A program made the translations under genes and the position numbers. Below are positions 15,416-24,925 of a stretch of DNA of 49,388 bases, in pieces; the first letter of the stretch is position 1; every line of letters starts with the position of its first letter. The notes under the pieces were generated by a model. It was not told the origin of the DNA and did not search any database. It saw only the letters and a program-made list of their open reading frames with translations. The stretch comes from Nostocales cyanobacterium LEGE 12452 (GTDB taxonomy: Bacteria > Cyanobacteriota > Cyanobacteriia > Cyanobacteriales > Nostocaceae): the NCBI GenBank assembly GCA_015206945.1, contig JADEXV010000023.1:1-49388 (forward strand), read 5' to 3'.

Positions 15416-17749
15416 ATGATGATCGATGATGAAGAACTGAGAGACGTTTTCAAAGTAGCCAGCGAAGAACATCTGCAAAACTTGGATGATGGATTACTGC
15501 ATCTGGAAAACCATCCCGACGATCTAGCTGTACTGGAAGCCTTGATGCGAGAGGCGCATTCTCTCAAAGGCGATGCCAATATGCTAGGAATCAAAGATAT
15601 AGGCACTCTGGCACATCAAATTGAGCATGTTTTGACTCAACTCAAGCGGCAAGAAAACCCTGCGTCCTCGTTGGGCAATGGTACAACAGATTCACCCTAT
15701 GAACGCCTTGCTCATGCGATCGCCGCCATCCGCAAACTCGTTCATGAAGCCGTCACCGGAGAAACTGCCAAGGTTGATACCTTTTCTGTTCTGGCCGAAT
15801 TGATGGGAGCGCAGCCGGGAAAAAGGGAAGATAATCCAACTCAGGAACCAGAAGTCAACAGTATTGAAGTCATAAATGCAGTAAAAAACAATACTTTTGA
15901 TAAGAATCAAGAGCCAAAGGAAAACGGAGCAATCCAAAATCCAAAATCCAAAATCGTTCGACTGAGCGAAGCCGAAGTCCAAAATCTCCACACCCCCACC
16001 AATAGCTACCGTATTGAAACCATCCGCGTTGGCACTCGCCACCTGGATACGTTGATGACACAAGCAGGGGAGTTAACTGTAACCAAAATTCGGATTGCTC
16101 ATCGGCTGGGAGAAATTGAGGCGATCGCCAATTTGTGGGAAGAATGGAATCGAGATTTGTTCACTAATCGGTTTGCGTTCAGCCGAGAGCAACAAGGTGA
16201 TGTCGCCCACCAACGTCTAGAAACTTTTCATCATCACTCTGAAAAACGATTAGAGCAATTGGGCCATTTGGTGAAAACCTTGCAGAGTTCCCTTTCAGAA
16301 GACACAACCCGACTGGAACAACTAAGTAGCGATCTAGAAGAGGGTATTCGTACCCTGCGATTGCTGCCCTTTGCAACGATTTTCAACCTCTTCCCCCGAA
16401 TGGTGCGCGATCTGGCGCAACAGCAGGGAAAGTTGGTGGAGTTGATCCTGGAAGGCAAAGACACCCTTGCCGATAAACGCCTGTTGGAAGAAATGAAAGA
16501 TCCGCTAATGCACATCCTGCGGAATGCGATCGATCACGGGATTGAGCCACCACAAGAACGAGAACGGCTAGGTAAACCAATAACGGCAACGATTCGGCTC
16601 AAAGCTTACCAGACTCCCACTAACATTGTGCTGGAAATCAGTGATGATGGGCGGGGGCTTGACCTGGATAGAATCAAACAAATAGCGGTGAAACGGGGCA
16701 TTTGCGGGGAAGAAGAATTAGCAGCAATGACTCCCAGCCAAATCCAAGCGTTGATCTTCGCACCAGGGTTTTCAACAGCCCCCCTGGTTACAGAAGTATC
16801 AGGGCGGGGTGTGGGGCTGGATGTGGTGCAAACCAATGTCGAGAAATTGAAAGGTACGATTCAGGTAGAATCGTTTCCCGGACAGGGATGTACGCTGCGC
16901 GTCAATCTCAGTATCACCTTGGCAACTGCCCATGTCTTGATTGTGCAAGTGAACGAAATGCCTTACGCCATCCCAGTCGAGTTTGTACAAACCGCTTGCT
17001 TAATCAAGTCAGAAGAGATTTTTCCCTTGGAGGGACGTGACACAATAATTCGGGATAGCCAACCCATTTCGATTGTGCAGTTGGCCGATCTATTAGAACT
17101 GCCCCCGATGCCATCTGGATTAACTCAAGAAACGGCACTTTCCTGTATTATTCTTCAGGTTGGGCAAGCACAACTGGGTGTAGTGGTGGATGCCTTAGTG
17201 GATGAGCAAGATATACTGATTAAACCCCAAAGTCAGTTACTTAAACGAGTCCGCAATGTTTCTGGAGCAACAATTTTAGGCACTGGAGATGTGTGTATGG
17301 TGCTGAATCCCCAGGATTTGGTGAAGTCAGCCCGATCGCGATCGCAGTCCATCTCCTCTACCCAAACTCGTCAACTTGCGCCCACAAAACACACCGTCCT
17401 ATTAGTCGAAGATTCCATTGCCACACGCACGCAAGAAAAGCGGATTTTAGAAACCGCAGGTTATCAAGTGATTACTGCTGTGGATGGTTTGGATGGATTG
17501 AACAAACTGCGATCGCACGCCGTTGATGCTGTTGTTAGCGATGTGCAAATGCCAAATCTTGATGGCTTGGGGTTAACTGCCAAAATCCGCCAATATCAAG
17601 AATATAGCGAAGTTCCAATTATCCTGGTTACTTCCCTTGCCAGCGATGAAGATAAACGTCGGGGTGCGGAAGCCGGAGCCAATGCCTACATTATCAAAGG
17701 CAGCTTTAATCAAGAAGCTTTGCTGTCAACCCTCAAACGGTTAGTGTAG
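15416..17749 (+). CDS. cheA: hybrid CheA histidine kinase with C-terminal receiver, 777 aa
   Basis: Order of domains: Hpt (about 5-110, phospho-acceptor H48 in REAHSLKGDANMLG), long linker, dimerisation helices (about 205-330), ATPase with the N box (ILRNAIDHGIEPP) and G boxes (ISDDGRGLD, SGRGVGLDVV), a CheW-like domain (about 505-640), and a receiver (about 659-777) with acceptor D709 in VVSDVQMPNLDG. No P2 CheY-docking domain is seen. Fusion to a receiver is typical of WspE/FrzE-type kinases that pass phosphate internally before an output partner. The linker holds a CCAAAAT repeat. It is 27 bases behind the second receptor. Confidence 0.93.
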   Translation: MMIDDEELRDVFKVASEEHLQNLDDGLLHLENHPDDLAVLEALMREAHSLKGDANMLGIKDIGTLAHQIEHVLTQLKRQENPASSLGNGTTDSPYERLAHAIAAIRKLVHEAVTGETAKVDTFSVLAELMGAQPGKREDNPTQEPEVNSIEVINAVKNNTFDKNQEPKENGAIQNPKSKIVRLSEAEVQNLHTPTNSYRIETIRVGTRHLDTLMTQAGELTVTKIRIAHRLGEIEAIANLWEEWNRDLFTNRFAFSREQQGDVAHQRLETFHHHSEKRLEQLGHLVKTLQSSLSEDTTRLEQLSSDLEEGIRTLRLLPFATIFNLFPRMVRDLAQQQGKLVELILEGKDTLADKRLLEEMKDPLMHILRNAIDHGIEPPQERERLGKPITATIRLKAYQTPTNIVLEISDDGRGLDLDRIKQIAVKRGICGEEELAAMTPSQIQALIFAPGFSTAPLVTEVSGRGVGLDVVQTNVEKLKGTIQVESFPGQGCTLRVNLSITLATAHVLIVQVNEMPYAIPVEFVQTACLIKSEEIFPLEGRDTIIRDSQPISIVQLADLLELPPMPSGLTQETALSCIILQVGQAQLGVVVDALVDEQDILIKPQSQLLKRVRNVSGATILGTGDVCMVLNPQDLVKSARSRSQSISSTQTRQLAPTKHTVLLVEDSIATRTQEKRILETAGYQVITAVDGLDGLNKLRSHAVDAVVSDVQMPNLDGLGLTAKIRQYQEYSEVPIILVTSLASDEDKRRGAEAGANAYIIKGSFNQEALLSTLKRLV

Positions 17750-17807
17750 AGGTTTGCGGATGAATGAAGAATAATTATCTCGTAAAATCTGAATTTACTG
17801 TCAATTG

Positions 17808-18938
17808 ATGAAAAATGCCCCGATTCGCGTCTTTCTGGTGGAGGATTCCCTCGTCGCCTTAACCATCCTCAAGCGGATTCTGGCGAGTTCCCCGGAAGTG
17901 GATGTGGTGGGAACTGCTCCCAATGGCGTGGAAGCATTGGAGCGAATTCCAGCCGCACAGCCCCAGGTAATCTGCACCGATTTACATATGCCCAAAATGG
18001 ATGGACTGGAACTCACCCGCCGGATTATGGCAGACTATCCCCGTCCCATTCTGGTGATCAGCACCTCCGTTAACACTCAAGAAGATTCCCGTAATGTTTT
18101 TAAACTGCTGCAAGCGGGTGCTTTGGATGTTTTTCCCAAACCCAGCATTGACTCACTTTCAGACTATGAACACGTCAAGCACGAATTAATCAACCGGATC
18201 AAAGTTCTGGCAGGGGTTACAGTCTTTACTCGCCACACCCGAACTGCGACGGTAGAACCCAGAACGCATCCTGTTAGCCCCAAAAGTAAGCCAGAACCAT
18301 TCAACCCAAAACCTGTCAGTAACTCGCAATTCCCCATTCGTAATTCCCCCTTCTCCCTACCCAAAGTCGTAGCGATCGGAGCCTCCACAGGCGGTCCCCA
18401 GGCACTGTACACGATTTTAAAACAACTGCCTGCAAACTTTCCCGTACCCATTCTGTGCGTCCAACATATCAGCGAAGGATTTCTGCAAGGACTGGTAGAT
18501 TGGCTAGCAGCAGAATGTTTCCTGCGCGTGACGATCGCCCAACCGGGAGAATTTCCCAAACCGGGTACTGTCTACTTCGCTCCCGAACGACAACACCTGC
18601 AACTAGACACTCAAGGGCGATTAACCACCGTCAGTACCCCTGCCGTTTCCGGGCATCGTCCCTCCGTTACAGCTTTGTTTCAAGCCGTTGCCACCTGTTA
18701 CCCACGCTCGGCGGTTGGTATTTTGCTGACTGGCATGGGACGGGATGGCGCAGATGGATTACAAGCGATCGCCCAAGCTGGAGGCACTACCATTGCTCAG
18801 GATGAACAAACCTGCGTTGTCTTCGGGATGCCCAAAGAAGCGATCGCTCTGGGAGCCGCCCAACACATTTTGGCGATCGGCGAAATTGCCCCCATGCTAT
18901 TAAATCGAATCTGCTACATCAACTCTAGACATTCTTAG
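17808..18938 (+). CDS. cheB: CheB chemoreceptor methylesterase/deamidase, 376 aa
   Basis: An N-terminal receiver (acceptor D58 in VICTDLHMPKMDG, acid pair in VEDS) is joined by a linker to the esterase domain. The latter has the triad serine in AIGASTGGPQA, histidine in CVQHISEGF and aspartate in TGMGRDGADG. It removes methyl groups added by the CheR of the same operon, giving adaptation. The linker at about 145-185 contains a low-complexity segment (NSQFPIRNSPFS) whose DNA looks like Nostoc short repeats. ATG 17808 is preferred over the TTG at 17805. It ends the operon. Confidence 0.94.
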   Translation: MKNAPIRVFLVEDSLVALTILKRILASSPEVDVVGTAPNGVEALERIPAAQPQVICTDLHMPKMDGLELTRRIMADYPRPILVISTSVNTQEDSRNVFKLLQAGALDVFPKPSIDSLSDYEHVKHELINRIKVLAGVTVFTRHTRTATVEPRTHPVSPKSKPEPFNPKPVSNSQFPIRNSPFSLPKVVAIGASTGGPQALYTILKQLPANFPVPILCVQHISEGFLQGLVDWLAAECFLRVTIAQPGEFPKPGTVYFAPERQHLQLDTQGRLTTVSTPAVSGHRPSVTALFQAVATCYPRSAVGILLTGMGRDGADGLQAIAQAGGTTIAQDEQTCVVFGMPKEAIALGAAQHILAIGEIAPMLLNRICYINSRHS

Positions 18939-19177
18939 ACGAATGGCACTCAGAAAAGCTAAAAACTCGTCAGGGCAGGGTGTTGGGGGTAGGGTGTGGG
19001 GTGTAGTGTTTAAGAAAATTGAGTTTTAGTGCGTCAAAGAGAATAATATCTTCTTAATTTTCTATATCCCACGCCCAAAAGCCTTATAAATAATAGATTT
19101 GCCGTTATCTTAATACCATTGCATTTTTAGACATCTTTCGTCCATTTGACGTTTGATCGTCTGTGTAATATCTGTAA

Positions 19178-19561
19178 TCAGGAGCCAATAAATTTTCGTA
19201 CAGCTTCGCGCAATTGTTCAGCATCAAAAGGTTTGATCAGATATTCTGTTGCACCCGCCAGATGACCCTTCACCCGGTCGAAGGGAGAATCTTGAGAAGT
19301 CACCATAATCACAGGCAAATGCTGAAACTGGGGCAGGCTCCGCACCGTGCGGCAAAACTCCAACCCGTTTACATCCGGCATCTGCACATCCAATAGCAAG
19401 ACTGAAATCGGTTGATGATAAATGATCGACAGGGCATCAACCGCGTTAGCGGCTGTTATTACTTGATAGCCCGGTTCTAACGCTCGTTTAATCATTTGAT
19501 GAATCACAGGGCTATCATCAAGCGCGAGAACAATCGGTGAGCTTGTCGTACCATTTGACAT
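19178..19561 (-). CDS. single-domain response regulator (CheY-like), 127 aa
   Basis: One receiver domain only: acid pair in ALDDSPVI, acceptor D58 in VLLLDVQMPDVNG, Thr/Ser in VTSQDS and the conserved lysine in LIKPFDAEQ. It is convergent with cheB across a 239-base gap. With no output domain it must act by protein contact. It is the nearest candidate for the output of the CheA-receiver kinase or of the histidine kinase next to it on the same strand (19659-21698). Confidence 0.9.
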   Translation of the reverse strand: MSNGTTSSPIVLALDDSPVIHQMIKRALEPGYQVITAANAVDALSIIYHQPISVLLLDVQMPDVNGLEFCRTVRSLPQFQHLPVIMVTSQDSPFDRVKGHLAGATEYLIKPFDAEQLREAVRKFIGS

Positions 19562-19658
19562 ACTTTACAAGTCGATGAGTTAATCATCGTTGGCGTTTAG
19601 CCTAGCATTCCCAAAGGAAGGCTTGAACAATTGATATTTTGATAATTTTTTACACGTT

Positions 19659-21698
19659 TCAAGTACTTTTAACCAGAGGTTCAACCGGAATTTGAATCAA
19701 GAACTCGCTGCCTTTCCCAAGTTCTGAGGAGCATTTTAAAATGCCACCATGTTTTTCAACCACAATTTGATAGCTGATGGACAGTCCTAGACCGGTTCCC
19801 TTACCGATGGGTTTGGTGGTGAAGAATGGATTAAACAGTTTTTGCTGGGTTGTTTCTGTCATCCCAGAACCGTTATCTCGAATCCGAATCACTACATTAT
19901 CTGCGTGGGAGGGTTGAGATAGATCGGAACTACCCGATTCTCTACTAATGAGTTCTGTTTCAATGGTAATGATCGGATTAGGCGTTTCATCCAAGGCATC
20001 GATCGCGTTACCCAAAAGATTCATAAATACTTGATTCAATTGCCCCGCATAACAATCAACAGGCGGTAAATTTTCGTATGCTTTAATCACCTGAATCTCA
20101 AACTTGGCACTAGTTAATTTCAACCGACTCTTCAAAATTAACAACGTGTTTTCAATCCCTTCATGGATATCCACAGGTTTCATCTCGGCTTCATCCAGGC
20201 GCGAGAAGTTCCGCAGAGATAGGACAATTTGCCGAATTCGTTCTCCACCCATTTGCATCGACGACAATAAATTAGGCAAATCTTGCATCAAGAAATCAAG
20301 ATCGATGCACTCTATCTTTTCCTGAATAGCATCAGTTCCATTGGGATAGGTTGCCTGATAAAGATGCAATAGTTCCAGCAAATCCCGAACATAGTTGGTT
20401 GCATAAGTAATATTACCGTTAATAAAGTTGACCGGGTTGTTGATTTCGTGGGCAACTCCGGCCACCAATTGTCCCAGGCTCGACATCTTCTCTTGCTGTA
20501 CCAGTTGCATTTGGGTTTGCTGTAACTGGCTCAGGGCGTTCCCCAGATAGGTGGCTTGAGTTTGAGCTGCAAAGGCGGTTGCTCGTGTTTGGGCAAGTAG
20601 TTCTGCCTGATCGAGAGCGATCGCTACTTGATCGGTGACAGCTTTGAGTAACCGAATTTCGCTATCAGTCCATTGACGCGAACCGCGACAGTGATGGCAA
20701 ACAATAGCACCCAATTGACCAGAATGCGTTCTCAGTGGCAGCAACAGCACCGAGTTTACTGCCAGTTGACGCAGCAGGGCGCGATCGTCCGGGGTGAGTG
20801 CCTCTGAGGTAGTAGAAACATCCTCAATCCTTAGCATATCTAGATTTAAGATAGTTTCTGCCAGAACGGAGCCTGATCCAAGGGAAAGTTCCCCCAACGC
20901 CATCTGAATCTCTGGGTTAGTCGCTTCGTGAGTCACCATAAACTTGAACCGATCTTTGTTGGGCAAACACCACACAAAGTCACAGCGATCAACTTGCAAC
21001 AGAGTATGAATCTCATTCACCGCCGTTTGTAAAATCGTGTCTAGATCCAAAGAATTACGAATTTGATTTGCCAGATTAAACAGAACTGAATCTTGTTGAC
21101 CAACCAATTCCTGAGTAATTAATTGCTGTTTTAGTTGTTTGATTTCCGGGATCATTTGACGCAGCTTCGTGGTGTTGCGCTTTAGCTCCAATTGCGCTAC
21201 TACTTGGTGGCTGAGTGTCTGCAATCCTTTCTGTTGTTTCTGGCTCAGATCGCGCGGTTCAAAGTCCATGACGCAGAGTGTACCCAGGACACAACCGCCA
21301 GCCGTTACCAGGGGGACTCCGGCATAAAACCGGATATTGGGAGCATTTATGACGAAGGGATTGGTGGCAAAGTGGGGATCAGCCAGGGTATCTGGAATCA
21401 TAAAGACATCTGGCTGGTTAATGGTGTGGTTACAAAAGGTGAGGTCTCGGCGAATTTCTGTTAATGTGATTCCGACCTTAGACTTAACCCACTGGCGATC
21501 GGCTCCGATAAAACTCACCAGTGCCATTGGAGCTTGGCATAAATCAGCCGCCAGTGCCGTCAATTCATCCAATGCCTGATTGGGTGCAGTATCCAAACCC
21601 TGAAACTGATACACTGCTTTGAGGCGTGTCAGTTCGCTGGTGCAGGGCATCGTTGTACAAGAGAGCACGGAATCAAGTAATAAATCAGGGATTTTCAT
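19659..21698 (-). CDS. GAF-GAF sensor histidine kinase, 679 aa
   Basis: First GAF domain at about 25-175 (RFYAGVPLVTAGG). A coiled linker leads to a second GAF at about 200-375, whose end (VCHHCRGSRQWTDSEI) resembles phytochrome/cyanobacteriochrome GAFs, though no bilin-binding cysteine is evident. The kinase core has acceptor H417 in GVAHEINNP, the N box (LLGNAIDAL) and G boxes (IRDNGSGM, GKGTGLGLSI). No membrane helix is present, so it is cytoplasmic. It lies 97 bases upstream of the single receiver on the same strand and may phosphorylate it. Confidence 0.92.
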   Translation of the reverse strand: MKIPDLLLDSVLSCTTMPCTSELTRLKAVYQFQGLDTAPNQALDELTALAADLCQAPMALVSFIGADRQWVKSKVGITLTEIRRDLTFCNHTINQPDVFMIPDTLADPHFATNPFVINAPNIRFYAGVPLVTAGGCVLGTLCVMDFEPRDLSQKQQKGLQTLSHQVVAQLELKRNTTKLRQMIPEIKQLKQQLITQELVGQQDSVLFNLANQIRNSLDLDTILQTAVNEIHTLLQVDRCDFVWCLPNKDRFKFMVTHEATNPEIQMALGELSLGSGSVLAETILNLDMLRIEDVSTTSEALTPDDRALLRQLAVNSVLLLPLRTHSGQLGAIVCHHCRGSRQWTDSEIRLLKAVTDQVAIALDQAELLAQTRATAFAAQTQATYLGNALSQLQQTQMQLVQQEKMSSLGQLVAGVAHEINNPVNFINGNITYATNYVRDLLELLHLYQATYPNGTDAIQEKIECIDLDFLMQDLPNLLSSMQMGGERIRQIVLSLRNFSRLDEAEMKPVDIHEGIENTLLILKSRLKLTSAKFEIQVIKAYENLPPVDCYAGQLNQVFMNLLGNAIDALDETPNPIITIETELISRESGSSDLSQPSHADNVVIRIRDNGSGMTETTQQKLFNPFFTTKPIGKGTGLGLSISYQIVVEKHGGILKCSSELGKGSEFLIQIPVEPLVKST

Positions 21699-21708
21699 AG
21701 TTTTATTT

Positions 21709-21950
21709 TTATTTGGGTGCGATCGCCAATTTGACGGTGAAACAGGTGTTTTGGATGGTGCTTTCCGCCGCGATCGCGCCAGCTATTTGTTTCACCAGCT
21801 TCTCGATCAGTGTTAGTTTCAAGCCACTACCGCTATATTTCCAGGGTTCGTGGTTGGGAATGGGGTAGAACCGATCAAAGATGCGGGATTGTTTTTCCAA
21901 GTCAATTTAAACTCCGGTGTTGCTGACTTTAATAAGGAGTGAAAAGATGC
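21709..21950 (-). pseudogene. decayed C-terminal fragment of a histidine kinase
   Basis: From about 21950 the minus strand reads LLIKVSNTGV, then a TAA, then IDLEKQSRIFDRFYPIPNHE and GSGLKLTLIEKLVKQIAG. This is the end of a HATPase domain (normally VxNTGVEIP...RIFDRFY...G.GLGLxLV). An in-frame stop replaces a codon after the NTGV box, and the G2 box glycine pattern is altered (GSGLKLTL). No dimerisation or sensor part is left. It is probably the remnant of a kinase once located here. Confidence 0.7.
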
Positions 21951-22449
21951 TGTTAGCGGATAGCTAAGGTTTAGCCCGTGCTAACTTCTCAACTCTGGCT
22001 AACACTGTAATGATTCCCTCTGCTGGCGTTTATTTGCAGGCATTATTCACAAGTTTTGTAACAATGCGACTGAGGCTGAACATAGATAGCAATTCGCATT
22101 TTGAAACATTTGTACTGAGATTGGAGCCTTCAAAAGCTTTCAAGCTCGCTCCTTTGAATAACATAATGAGAGTTCCAGCCATTTGAAGTGACTGAAATCA
22201 CGGGGTATATTAATTGCGTTGGCGTAGCGTCTTGTAGAGAGCGTCTGGGGTTTCTACGCCAGTTCCTAAAACGGGGGGAACCCCCGGAACAGACCAAAAA
22301 CCCTTCCCCTCTGCCCCTCGGTCACTCAGCGTTGGTCATTGAGCGTAGCGGAAATGAGCCGAAGTGCTGCGCCTCTGCGGTTTTAATGATAGGTCTTTAA
22401 TCGGACACGATATCATACACTATTCAAAGCTTTAAGAGTCGGGATAAGC
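21951..22449. other. gene-free stretch with dispersed-repeat debris
   Basis: No supported frame. The part from about 22200 to 22390 has GGCGTAGCG/CTACGCC-type palindromic fragments, which are scattered in Nostoc genomes, and a GGGGGGAACCCCC palindrome near 22274. Nothing else is recognised. Confidence 0.5.
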
Positions 22450-23439
22450 CTAACGCCGCAAAAGAACCTCCCAGGTAGAGCCACCAACTACACCATCAGG
22501 TTCTAAGCCATAGCGCTTTTGTGCTGCTTTTACTGCTGCTTCGGTTGTCTCGCCAAAGTCTCCATCGGCATCACCTTTCAACAAACCAAGCTTTTTCAGT
22601 TGTTGTTGCAACTTAACAACTTCAGAACCACGTAATCCTATACGCAAAATTGGCAATCCTTCTGAGGTGTATTGAATACCAGGAGTTCGTTTTGTAGTTG
22701 TGTTTGACTGAGTTCTAGTAGTTGATGTAGTACGCTTCGGCGGTTTCTTAGTGCTAGAAGTCGGAGTTTTTCTGGGAGTAGCAGGTCTTGGTTCAGGGTT
22801 GGTCGTAACTTGGGTTACAGCTTTTTTTGGAGGAGTAGGTTTTGGTCTGGTCGGAACTTGTGTTACAGCTTGTCTCGAAGGGTTGGGGTTGGGATTTGCA
22901 ACATTGGTGAGGTTACTAGCCTGGGTTGGAACAGGAAAATTTGTCGCTGAGTTAAATCTTGGCTGGGATGAAGGGACGGTTGATGCTGCTACTGATTGAT
23001 TAGGAAAAAGTCGTTGCCAAGTGCTGGCATCAACAACGCCATCTGGATTCAAGCCAGCTGCTTGTTTAAATCGGGAAACAGCAGTAGCTGTATTTTCACT
23101 ATAAATACCATCTACTGCACCAGAATAAAAACCCAAAAGTTTCAGAGCTGCCTGAAGTTCAGCTACACGTTCGCCTTGACTGCCAACTTTGAGGCTAGGG
23201 CGGTTGATGCTATTTCCAGGATTTACTTGGGCAATTTTTTGTGGAGCTGCTATTGATACTACAGCCGTTGAGGTAATAAGCAGAGGCGTAGCAGAAAACA
23301 AGAGTATTTTAATGGCTGATAAAGATTTAGACCTCTTTGGCCGCCAATCTTTTTGCCGTTTTTCCATTCTACAGCGATTTACAGTTGGGTCTAGTAATTT
23401 TAAGTAACTCAAAATACTTGCTGTCAGGCTGCTTTGCAT
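22450..23439 (-). CDS. exported peptidoglycan-binding protein with two PG_binding_1 domains, 329 aa
   Basis: ATG 23439 is chosen because GGGAG stands eight bases ahead. A basic N-terminus and a hydrophobic stretch (AIKILLFSATPLLITSTAVV) form a membrane anchor or signal sequence. Domain 1 (about 83-145) has GERVAELQAALKLLGFY and GVVDASTWQRLF. A Pro/Thr/Lys-rich linker of about 110 residues follows, then domain 2 (about 260-329) with SEVVKLQQQLKKLGLLKGD and GVVGGSTWEVLL. Such proteins bind cell-wall peptidoglycan. No hydrolase domain is present, so it may position other factors or act as a wall-associated adaptor. Confidence 0.88.
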   Translation of the reverse strand: MQSSLTASILSYLKLLDPTVNRCRMEKRQKDWRPKRSKSLSAIKILLFSATPLLITSTAVVSIAAPQKIAQVNPGNSINRPSLKVGSQGERVAELQAALKLLGFYSGAVDGIYSENTATAVSRFKQAAGLNPDGVVDASTWQRLFPNQSVAASTVPSSQPRFNSATNFPVPTQASNLTNVANPNPNPSRQAVTQVPTRPKPTPPKKAVTQVTTNPEPRPATPRKTPTSSTKKPPKRTTSTTRTQSNTTTKRTPGIQYTSEGLPILRIGLRGSEVVKLQQQLKKLGLLKGDADGDFGETTEAAVKAAQKRYGLEPDGVVGGSTWEVLLRR

Positions 23440-23545
23440 GGAATTCACTCCCAGAATATTCTCATGCTAATGGTACAGCCGCTTGGTCTAAAAAACAGCT
23501 GCTGCATTTTACAATATCTCTGACGGGCGTCGTTGAGGCAGATTC

Positions 23546-24820
23546 TCAGTTCGCGATCGCTCGATTAATTGCTTCTTCTTGACCAACTAAAGACAGGTAA
23601 GGCTCTTTTAAATATTTACAAGCTGAAGCGATCGCATCCTTGGCACTCACCGCCGCAATCAATTCTTGGAACTTGGTGTCAAAATCAATTCCTAAGCCCA
23701 AAATTTCATACCAACCATATATCTGAGCAATTTGCCCGTTGGTTTGTTTACCTAAAGCGTATTGCCCCAGGATCTTGTTTTTAGCAGCTTGGAGTGCGCT
23801 TTCGGATACTTCAGTGGTACATAACAAATCTACTTCTGTACGCAGTCCTTCTAGGGCAATGCTGGTATTCTCCGGTGCCGTACCCATATAAACTACAAAG
23901 GAGGCTGGAAATAACCTTGTGGAGTAAAAGGCGGATACTTCGTAAGCTAAACCACGTTTTTCCCGCAATTCGACAAATAAGCGGCTAGAAAGCCCATTTC
24001 CCAAGTAGGTACATAGCAACTTCAGGGCGGCGTAGTCAACAGAACTCACTGATGTTCCCAAATACCCCAGCATCACGATTGATTGTTGTGTCTGTATTGG
24101 CTTTAGTCTTACCTGCGGTTCTACCTTAATCTCAGGTAAATTCAGTGTTGGTAGTGCCTGAGATGGGGATTGCCAATCAGCAAAAACTTCTTCCACCAAT
24201 GCGGCTGCATCTGTGGGTGTGACTCTACCAGCAATACTAATTACTACATTATCTGGACGAAAATAAGTTTGGTGATAATCCACTAAATCTGCACGAGTTA
24301 AGCTACTCATCGTGGTTTCATCTCCCAGCACTGACATCGAGTAGGGATGATTTTGGTACATTACCTGCCGCATTTGTTCAAAGGCGACATTGAACGGTTG
24401 TTCTTTTTGGGAACGAATATCTTGGAGTGCTAAACGCCGTTCTAGTTCGACTTGAGTTTCGGGAAAAGTCGGCGATCGCAAAATCCGTCCTGCTAATGTT
24501 AAAATTTCCCCAAAATCGGATGTTACCGTTTTGAAAGATAGCAAAAAATAATCAGTGCCAGCATCCGCACTCAAACTTGCCCCTACAGACTCAACTTTTT
24601 CTGCAATTTCAAAGCTAGAAAGTCCATCACATCCTTTTGTCATCACTGCTGATAACAAATGTGCCAATCCTGCTTGCTCTCGGTTTTCGTTACAACTACC
24701 GGCACGCACAAAGATTCGCGCTGCAATAATGTCCGCAGCCGGATTTTCTGCCACCAGCACGACAAGTCCATTGTTCAATACGGTGCGATGGATGGGCGAT
24801 TTTTGCAGCAAGGTTGTCAT
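23546..24820 (-). CDS. M16-family peptidase homologue lacking the zinc site, 424 aa
   Basis: The fold is that of insulinase/processing-peptidase M16 proteins, but the HxxEH motif is replaced (GLAHLLSAVMTKG), so zinc hydrolysis is not expected. The Arg/Tyr pair region (SSRLFVELREKRGLAYEVSA) is kept, as in subunits that bind substrate beside an active partner. The partner is the gene upstream (24922-26187), which has an intact site. The frame opens at 24841 inside a heptad repeat. ATG 24820 gives TTLLQKSPIHRTVLNN and fits the family better. Confidence 0.88.
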   Translation of the reverse strand: MTTLLQKSPIHRTVLNNGLVVLVAENPAADIIAARIFVRAGSCNENREQAGLAHLLSAVMTKGCDGLSSFEIAEKVESVGASLSADAGTDYFLLSFKTVTSDFGEILTLAGRILRSPTFPETQVELERRLALQDIRSQKEQPFNVAFEQMRQVMYQNHPYSMSVLGDETTMSSLTRADLVDYHQTYFRPDNVVISIAGRVTPTDAAALVEEVFADWQSPSQALPTLNLPEIKVEPQVRLKPIQTQQSIVMLGYLGTSVSSVDYAALKLLCTYLGNGLSSRLFVELREKRGLAYEVSAFYSTRLFPASFVVYMGTAPENTSIALEGLRTEVDLLCTTEVSESALQAAKNKILGQYALGKQTNGQIAQIYGWYEILGLGIDFDTKFQELIAAVSAKDAIASACKYLKEPYLSLVGQEEAINRAIAN

Positions 24821-24925
24821 TTGTCCTTTGTCATTTGTCATTTGTCATTTGTCCTTTGTCACTTGTCTTTTGTCTTTTGTCATTTGTCTTTTGCTAATGA
24901 CTAATGACTAATAACTAATGACTAA
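24816..24925. repeat. short tandem heptanucleotide repeats (TCATTTG/TCCTTTG/TCTTTTG type)
   Basis: About fifteen seven-base units of the form GTCATTT, GTCCTTT or GTCTTTT run from 24816, followed by several GACTAAT units to 24925. These are the short tandem repeats typical of heterocystous cyanobacteria. They fill the space between the two peptidase genes and reach into the open frame of the downstream one, creating a false upstream start. Confidence 0.85.
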
